A stretch of 64,000 nucleotides of DNA from Agrocybe praecox (lineage: Eukaryota > Basidiomycota > Agaricomycetes > Agaricales > Agrocybaceae). A program made the position numbers and the translations under genes. Below are positions 58,101-64,000 of this stretch, one piece after another (the first letter of the stretch is position 1; each line of letters begins with the position of its first letter). The stretch is from NCBI GenBank assembly GCA_964017145.1, contig OZ024843.1, positions 2,719,001-2,783,000 of the forward strand, written 5' to 3'. The notes under the pieces were generated by a model. It was given only the letters and a program-made list of their open reading frames with translations. It did no database searches and had not been told where the DNA came from.

Positions 58101-59700
58101 CCATTTGAAAAAGAGTCTGTACCTTTCACATCGCTCACGCGCCTCCTTTACTTATCGTACCTCCGCCAGAAAACTGGAATGTGCTACCCAATTGGCCATC
58201 CGCATGTGTGAAGAAAGCGCCGCTGAAAAGCTTATGAGTTTCGACTTTGCCGGGGTTGCAGGCGAAGTGGAAGACGCATTGGCCTTCAAGGCTCGGAATG
58301 CTGATCCACGCCTTCGACCGTGTTATTCCAGAATTCTCTATACTTGGTATACTCGAAGAGGTGATTATCGTAATGGTAAGTTGTCCTATTTTTTCTCCCA
58401 ACGGACCGATCACTGAACCCTTCTTTAGCAGCCTTGACAATGTACCAGCGGGCGCGAAAACTGCGGGACATCATAACGGATCCCCATGCTTTCCTTGCAT
58501 TGGCTGAAGACCAGTTGGAATCATTGTCCGTCGCTATCAATGCACTATATCTTGTCGACGAAAAGTCGGCGTGGATATTAATGCCAATTGTTTCAGACCC
58601 TGTATGTCCTTTGTACTTCATAAATATTACTTCATATAAACTCATTTTCTACTAGGCTCGTACACGGCTAAAACTCTCGAAGCACATACCCGAGTCTCAA
58701 TACGTCTCTAGCAAATATGACGCTGAAATTATACAACTATCTGACATGGAATACGACTGTTCGCTTCTTCGAGCTCAGATAAATATAATCAAAAGAGACC
58801 CTTCCATTCTTTCACCTCCCGGTAGGTTATCCGTTTCCTTTGCTGTATTACTCTCACTGAACGCTGCGGCGTACTAGAATACCTTCTACCTGCACCCCTT
58901 ATTGTCATGAGACTTGCCCAAGCGAACCAGTACAATCAGGCGATGGCTACGGCGAGAAGCTTGAAGGTAGACATGACAGACATTTTCATCCATCTGACAA
59001 ATCAGTGTATTCGTCTATCCAGAAACCCGGGTTCTGTCCTGTAAAGTCTCCATACTATTTCCATTTCCCAGACACTGACCTTTTACAAAGGCAAGAAGAC
59101 ACTTCTGGATGGCTGCTGACGGATAATGCAGCATCTTGGCAAGGAAATCCATCGGATCGTGGGTGGAGATATCTACAACAATCCTTAAAGCGTCATGATG
59201 GTCAAGATAATGATTGTCGATATGCAAAGGCAGCGTTTGAGACGATCTTGAGCCTTGGCAGGTCTTCTCTAACGCCGCCATGGCTTGTCGAAATTCTAGC
59301 GGTATACATTGTAACTCTTCTTTGCGTATTCTTCCATTTTGATCCTTGTTCTTATAGAAGCATCAACCTGACTATCTCATTCGTATCAGTCTAAAATACG
59401 AAAATATTGTAGATGCTGTCAACTTTGCGTACGCGTTGGTCTTGAAGGTACCGCATCCCATTCGCCACCGAATCCACCAAATAAAATGATCTGATCCTTT
59501 TTTTCAAACAGTCTGACAAGCAACTTTCTCGAGAAACCTTCAAAGAGGCCTCCATTACATGGCTGCCATATGGTTTGATTGATCAAGTGTTGACGGTAGC
59601 GGATGCCCAGATGAACCCTCCTCAAAACCTGCTTCCGTTGAGAACGACGATCAACGAACGAATTAAAAGAGTCCAGAAATTGAGTCAGCGCGTATCATGA
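55102..59700 (+). CDS. NUP120: Nucleoporin Nup120/Nup160 (Y-complex)
   Basis: Ten exons: 55102..55672, 55737..57785 (2049 nt), 57835..58114, 58170..58375, 58429..58601, 58656..58821, 58878..59030, 59072..59301, 59358..59447, 59512..59700; 1368 aa. The N-terminal third is a beta-propeller containing GNVWTLSRDRTLRLWKPKVG, diagnostic of Nup160/Nup120. Then follows an alpha-helical solenoid: GLCQALSPASVTRQEVMFCE, QIFLNQGRVDDAALLLEKLA, LTMYQRARKLRDIITDPHAF, LPAPLIVMRLAQANQYNQAM, LLPLRTTINERIKRVQKLSQ. The protein forms one arm of the Y-shaped scaffold of the nuclear pore. Junctions 3/4 (FEKE|KLECATQLAIRM, GTCTGT donor) and 7/8 (SRNP|DTDLLQRQ) are fixed by frame. The size and layout are normal for fungal homologues. 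Confidence 0.93.
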
Positions 59701-60469
59701 CCGCTCTGGTTGTCTAGACTATTTTCTCGCGTTCTTTATTGCTTGCTCTTTTTACAAAACCATGTGCCAGTATAATCCTTACTTTCTAGTAGGGCGTACT
59801 AGTTGTGTCTGGAATGATTTGAAGATGTAATATTCCATGAAATTTCATTTGTAGTTTCCAATATTTACCACTTATCTATGTCCATTGTCGGAGTAATAAA
59901 ATTTATGTCCTTTTTCGCTGGGGAAGATAACCAAATCTTATGCAATGAATTTAAGAATTAAACTTGTGCAGTCTTCTTTTCTTTCGCCCACTCACTGGAG
60001 TAGTAAGGTAATCACCGAGAATTTATAAAGTTGTCGCAAGTATGTCCTATAAAGTAATTAATTACTCAAGGTTTCATAAGCTTTCATGAAACGCAGCTTA
60101 CATCTACTACTACTAGTTCGACTCTTGCCACCTAAGCATGTAATGTAAATGTTTCCATCTCGATTTAAATACGAGGGTGTTAACCCTCGAGGGATATATA
60201 CATAGACTATACTGCTACACGGTTCATTGATTTCGAACGCTAGACTCATCAACAATCGAGAATGCATCGATACAGATGTCAAAAGAAAGAAAGAAATGGG
60301 GTAAATGGACTGATGAAGGAGCAAAACAACAAGATATGACTAATAACAGGATGTAGTAAGAGTGGTAGAGACAGAGGGAAAGCAAATCACGACAAGCAAA
60401 TTGGGTAGATGGAGAAACGATAACTGGACCAAAAGAGAAAGATAAAATCATTAAAAACCAAAGCAGCTG
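59701..60469. other. Intergenic, convergent 3' ends
   Basis: About 770 bp of AT-rich sequence between the NUP120 and transcription-factor stops; no gene seen. Confidence 0.55.
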
Positions 60470-63384
60470 CTATGAGTTCTGCAAATGGTGGTGGCGAGAG
60501 TTTTGGGCATCAGGTCGTGTACTGTCCAAAAATTGCGACCATTCTACTTGGCCGAATCCTACAGCGGCTCCCCATATGTTGTCGTCGACGGGATGACTAT
60601 ATGCGTAGCGATGATCAGGGTATTGTGGTTGTTGGGGTGAAATTGGGTATGCAGATGGGTAATTGGGCGTGGGGGTCATATTCTGATGTTGATGCGGACT
60701 AACGACTTGGTCTTGTGGTGAATGGATACTTTGTTGATGTGCGTGGTTCATAGCATGTTGCTGATGTTGTTGCTGCTGCTGCTGCTGCTGCTGATGTTGC
60801 TGAGGGTATATAGCATTGGCGACATGACGCATAGAGCCGTTAGCGTGAATGCCATTATGTGACTCTGAATAAGGATTTGGGGGAAGTGTGGGTAACGGAT
60901 TAATCGGTGGGCTGACGGAATTTGAATTAGCAGGCGAGGTCATAGTGCCTCTAGCACTAGGGGAGTCGACAAAACGTCTAGGGTCATGGGAGTCGTGATA
61001 AGGGAATGCCAGTTTCCGCACAATTCCGAGAACTTGCGTCCGTTTTCTCTCGCGACTCTCAGCGCTCTCGAGGGGGAAATCTGGCGAGTACAGCGGACAT
61101 AAAGCCTGAAGGATAAGCAGTGCCTTGTCAGCAACAACAATACCCTTGGCCTGCTCCAGGGTCGTGATAGCTTTGCGTATACTGGCCCGGAAAAGTCCAG
61201 CGCCTGGCTGATCCGGGTTAGCAATTAGCTGGAAGGAGAAAAACATCGCCGCTGAGAAACAGTGGAAAGGTTGCCAATTCATATGTCCTGGTACAGCCAG
61301 AGACGAGTTGGCAAGGAAGTCAGGACGAGATTGGCCCACCATTGCGATGAGTTTATCCGCTGCGCTAACAGCAATCTCGAGACTCTCCGCAGACTTGGCC
61401 GCGTCAATCATAGGCGCATGCTTGTTTGAAGGATTGGTGCTGGCACTAGCGTAGGGTCGATGTAAAGTGAAGCGAATATGGTAATATGAAGTGCGAATGA
61501 TGACACTTTGGACACCTATTCTGCGAATGGCGATATTGGGCGACGCCAGACTTCGAGCGATACGGAAGTCGTCCATGTCCAGTTCTTGCGGAAGGCTGTC
61601 CATCCATGCAGTAAGAGCGCGGTCATTAGCTTGAACATTTTCGTACGGAACTGGGCGGATGGAGACCGCGTCGTCCATGATGTCGCCAAGGATAAATGCG
61701 AGTTTGAAAAGAGCAATGTTGGGAAGATATAGCCGACCTGTTTTATCCAAAGCTGGGTCGCAATAGCTTGGTAACTGGGTATCGAAATGATGTGATGCAA
61801 TAGATATCGGGCGTCCAAACAAAAACGCTTGCCAGCTAAATGTTACGACCTGTTAGACGCGCATAATTGTCTTCGGGAGATGACTAACCGTTCCAATAGG
61901 ACTATATGCCACCAAGCCCATCTCCGGCGCTCGGCCACATCCCTATGCATCTTCCATTTTCCAGGATCACGATGAAGTCCCATGGCAGTACCAATAGTAA
62001 CGAGCTCTCCCTTTACGTGCCAAACTTCTTCTGCCTCTGTTTTCGCCAAACTGTAATAATGAGTCCGGACAAGCAAAAGTTCCACAAGCTCCAGGGTATA
62101 TGACCGCTGGGTTTCCGCGCTGTGCCGCTGAAGGGAAGTCGTAGAAGCCTCAAAGAGTTTCGCTCCAAGTTCTTCTGCAGTTTCCGAGACTTTTTCGAGA
62201 AGAGGGTGCTGTTTTGGCAGATAATGAGTCGCGATCGCCATAATGACACAGGCTGTCGACAGAACAATGCGATCCGCTTTACTCCCGCCCTTGTACCTTT
62301 CCCATTGCAGCAGGAAAGTTACCTGATTGATATGCCGATATATCCAGTTACAATACTCGAAATAAAAGGTGATGAGACCTTCAATGGTTTCGATTGGAGG
62401 TAAAACGTGGAGAATGTCCCGATCGTACTCTTGGTTCATTGAAGGGAATTCTTCGCTGACATGGTCCTGGCTTTGCTGGCGACTGTCAGAGTCGTCAGAA
62501 TCCCCGCGAGGTTCGTGCTACGTAAAGAGCAAAATACGTTAAAAAATAAGGTGGGGCAGGATGAGAAGTTTAGTCACTATTAGCAGATGTGTAGCAACGC
62601 TTGTTTGGCCCGCATACAGTCCACCCTGTCCCCGACTGGCAAGCATACCCGGAGCTGCTGCATCTTTGTCGGGGTTCACATCGTAGTCGACGCTCTCCTT
62701 CTTGGGGACGATAAAAGCTGGAACCTCACTCGGTCTCCTTGTTGAGGTAGAAGCGCGTTGATTAGGAAATACATAACCCTCTAGGAGAGAGAGGGAATGT
62801 CGCATGCGAGCGATCTCTTGGGCAGGATCGATGCGAGCAAAGCTATGAGCAATTTACTGAGTACTATGAGCATTACATCAACGAGCGGCCGGGCACTCAC
62901 TGATGATCATCTCCGCGGGTATGGGGATCGCTGCTTTCATGACCTCGAGCATCTTGATAGCACATTGCGGAAGTGCCTAAAAGGTTATGTTAGATCTATT
63001 TGCACCGATAAACATACGACGAGCCGCAGCAGACGGTGAGCTGGTACAGTGTAACTTGCCTCGCAGCACACACGATGAACATGGTCGATTTCTGCAAAGA
63101 CAGAGAGAAAGAGAACAAAGAGTTGGGTCAGATATATTCGGCAAGCGACAAGACAAAAAATACCTGTCGCATTTTAGTTTGCTATTCCGACATGGTTCAC
63201 AGTTGATTGCTTTGCGAGCGCGTTTAGCTGGTGGACGACCGTCTGAGCCCTGCTCTGTGGAGGCCCCCGGAGTTGGTGAAGTACGACCACGAACGACGCC
63301 AATGGTGGAGGACCTGGGAGGTTTTGAACGAGAATTTGCGGTGGAGGGAGCGGACATAGGATGAGGGATATTGTCGTCTGTCAT
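60470..63384 (-). CDS. Zn2Cys6 transcription factor with fungal_trans domain and poly-Gln tail
   Basis: Exons (descending) 63384-63164, 63091-63060, 62976-62901, 62842-62578, 62517-61889, 61835-60470; 862 aa. The binuclear zinc cluster CX2CX6CX5CX2CX8C (Cys62, 65, 72, 78, 81, 90) is split over exons 1-3, preceded by a basic KRARKAIN patch. Intron 2, inside the cluster, has a GCAAGT donor. A fungal_trans-type middle region follows (YFEYCNWIYRHINQVTFLLQ, YYSLAKTEAEEVWHVKGELV, TIGTAMGLHRDPGKWKMHRD, RRRWAWWHIVLLERWQAFLF, GRPISIASHHFD). The C-terminal tail is rich in Pro, Asn, His and Gln with a poly-Gln run from CAG repeats near 60768-60802. The target pathway is unknown. The start MTDDNIPHP is the first in-frame Met; a second Met follows at residue 10. 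Confidence 0.92.
60766..60804 (-). repeat. CAG trinucleotide run encoding poly-Gln
   Basis: Near-perfect CTG/CAG repeat within the last exon of the transcription factor, interrupted by CAT/CAA codons so the protein reads Gln with scattered His. Such runs are often length-polymorphic between strains and may tune activation strength. Confidence 0.85.
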
Positions 63385-63707
63385 GGGGAGGAGGGAAGGG
63401 AGACAGTTAAAGAAGAGGAAGGGGAGGCACTGGGATTCAATTTCATTATTATTCCACATCACTTTACAGAACTATCTGGGGTCCTCCTCCTTCCCCGTGC
63501 CGCTTCTCCGCCGACTGCCCCCAATCACTCCTTTTCCCCTTTCTCTCTGATCTGAGCGCCTATGCTTCCCACATTCCACTCCTGCACGGCACCGTCACCT
63601 GAAACACCGTTAATTCATCTCATTCTAAATTCAATACAGGACAGAAATAAGCTCCTTAAAAATAAGTCATTAGGTACTTGACCAAATATCAAGAGAAAGC
63701 AATAGAA
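63385..63707. other. Divergent promoter interval
   Basis: Short interval between two divergent starts; contains a C-rich block (63475-63560). No gene seen. Confidence 0.5.
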
Positions 63708-64000
63708 ATGCCGCCGGGAGGGTTTGATGTTATTAGGGTCGCGACCGTGGTTGTCGCATTTACTGAACAGTCACTTTCGTCAGCACTGTGAGTACATACA
63801 GGTCGAATGGCGTATTGTCGGCAAGTAGAAATTTAATTCAAATGTTCTCCATATAGATTTCCATCCCTTGCACCTCTGTCCCTGGGTCCTAATTGGCAGG
63901 TAATCTTATGCAACGAAAGCATGCTAATGGATCTTATAATACATCATACTCTCCACCTTCAGCCCGCGAAAAGGAATTTCAAATATACCAGCTTTTTAGC
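63708..64000 (+). CDS. Gene start, truncated by the window edge
   Basis: Exons 63708..63787, 63857..63899 and 63963..>64000 join in frame, giving MPPGGFDVIRVATVVVAFTE, then QSLSSALFPSLAPLSLGPNW and QPAKRNFKYTSFL. The splice sites are good (GTGAGT/ATAG, GTAATC/TTCAG). No family is recognisable from 50 residues. The first residues are hydrophobic (VIRVATVVVAF), possibly the beginning of a signal or membrane segment. Confidence 0.5.

Noticed and set aside
1..64000. tRNA genes, CRISPR arrays, transposable elements or a secondary-metabolite cluster
   Set aside because: No cloverleaf-like A/B boxes, no spaced direct repeats, no transposase or reverse-transcriptase motifs, and the lone P450 has no biosynthetic neighbours.

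Overview
The window is nuclear DNA of a basidiomycete fungus, most likely an Agaricomycete. The genes are dense, on both strands, and broken by many short introns (mostly 50-70 bp, GT-AG with CTNAC-like branch points). Two genes belong to families I know mainly from mushroom-forming fungi: a DUF6534 membrane protein and a CYP5144-like P450. I built exon models by hand, using reading phase and recalled family conservation. No alignment or search was run. Each model given with an exon list keeps one open frame; CDC14 and the last gene are cut by the window edges.

Layout, left to right. 1-4.4 kb: the 3' part of CDC14, uroporphyrinogen decarboxylase (HEM12) and a BOD1/SHG1-family COMPASS subunit. 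4.7-9.7 kb: a cytochrome P450 and a DUF6534 protein cut into 23 exons. 11-17.8 kb: BEM1 (polarity scaffold), NOT3/NOT5 (mRNA decay) and mitochondrial ribosomal bL12m. 18-25.4 kb: a seven-helix receptor-like protein, NDUFA12 (complex I), L-2-hydroxyglutarate dehydrogenase and the Hsp90 co-chaperone CNS1. 26-34.6 kb: ribosomal eS7, a Rab GTPase with a large insertion, an AMMECR1 protein, a PPR-like mitochondrial protein and ribosomal uL3. 34.8-44.7 kb: a small coiled-coil protein, a dienelactone-hydrolase/SnoaL-like protein, an HpcH/HpaI aldolase, bystin (ENP1), UDP-glucuronate decarboxylase (UXS1) and an alpha/beta hydrolase. 45.4-51.5 kb: an unknown coiled-coil protein, an RGS regulator and a membrane-anchored cytochrome b5-like (MAPR) protein. 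51.7-55.1 kb: a decayed gene and a gene-poor stretch. 55.1-63.4 kb: nucleoporin NUP120/NUP160 and a Zn2Cys6 transcription factor. A gene truncated by the window edge closes the window.

Most genes are unrelated housekeeping genes, often in divergent pairs (HEM12/SHG1, BEM1/NOT3, L2HGDH/CNS1, uL3/coiled-coil, ENP1/UXS1) or tightly convergent pairs. There is no clear operon-like or secondary-metabolite cluster and no credible mobile element, CRISPR array or tRNA.

The most unusual feature is the gene architecture. Six introns in four genes can only be spliced in frame with a GC donor (GC-AG introns; GCAAGT four times, GCGAGT and GCGAGC once each). Several genes contain microexons of 5-19 nt, including an 11-nt exon that carries the P450 heme cysteine. 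One GC-AG intron interrupts the zinc cluster of the transcription factor. Automatic gene callers that assume GT donors and larger exons would mispredict these genes.
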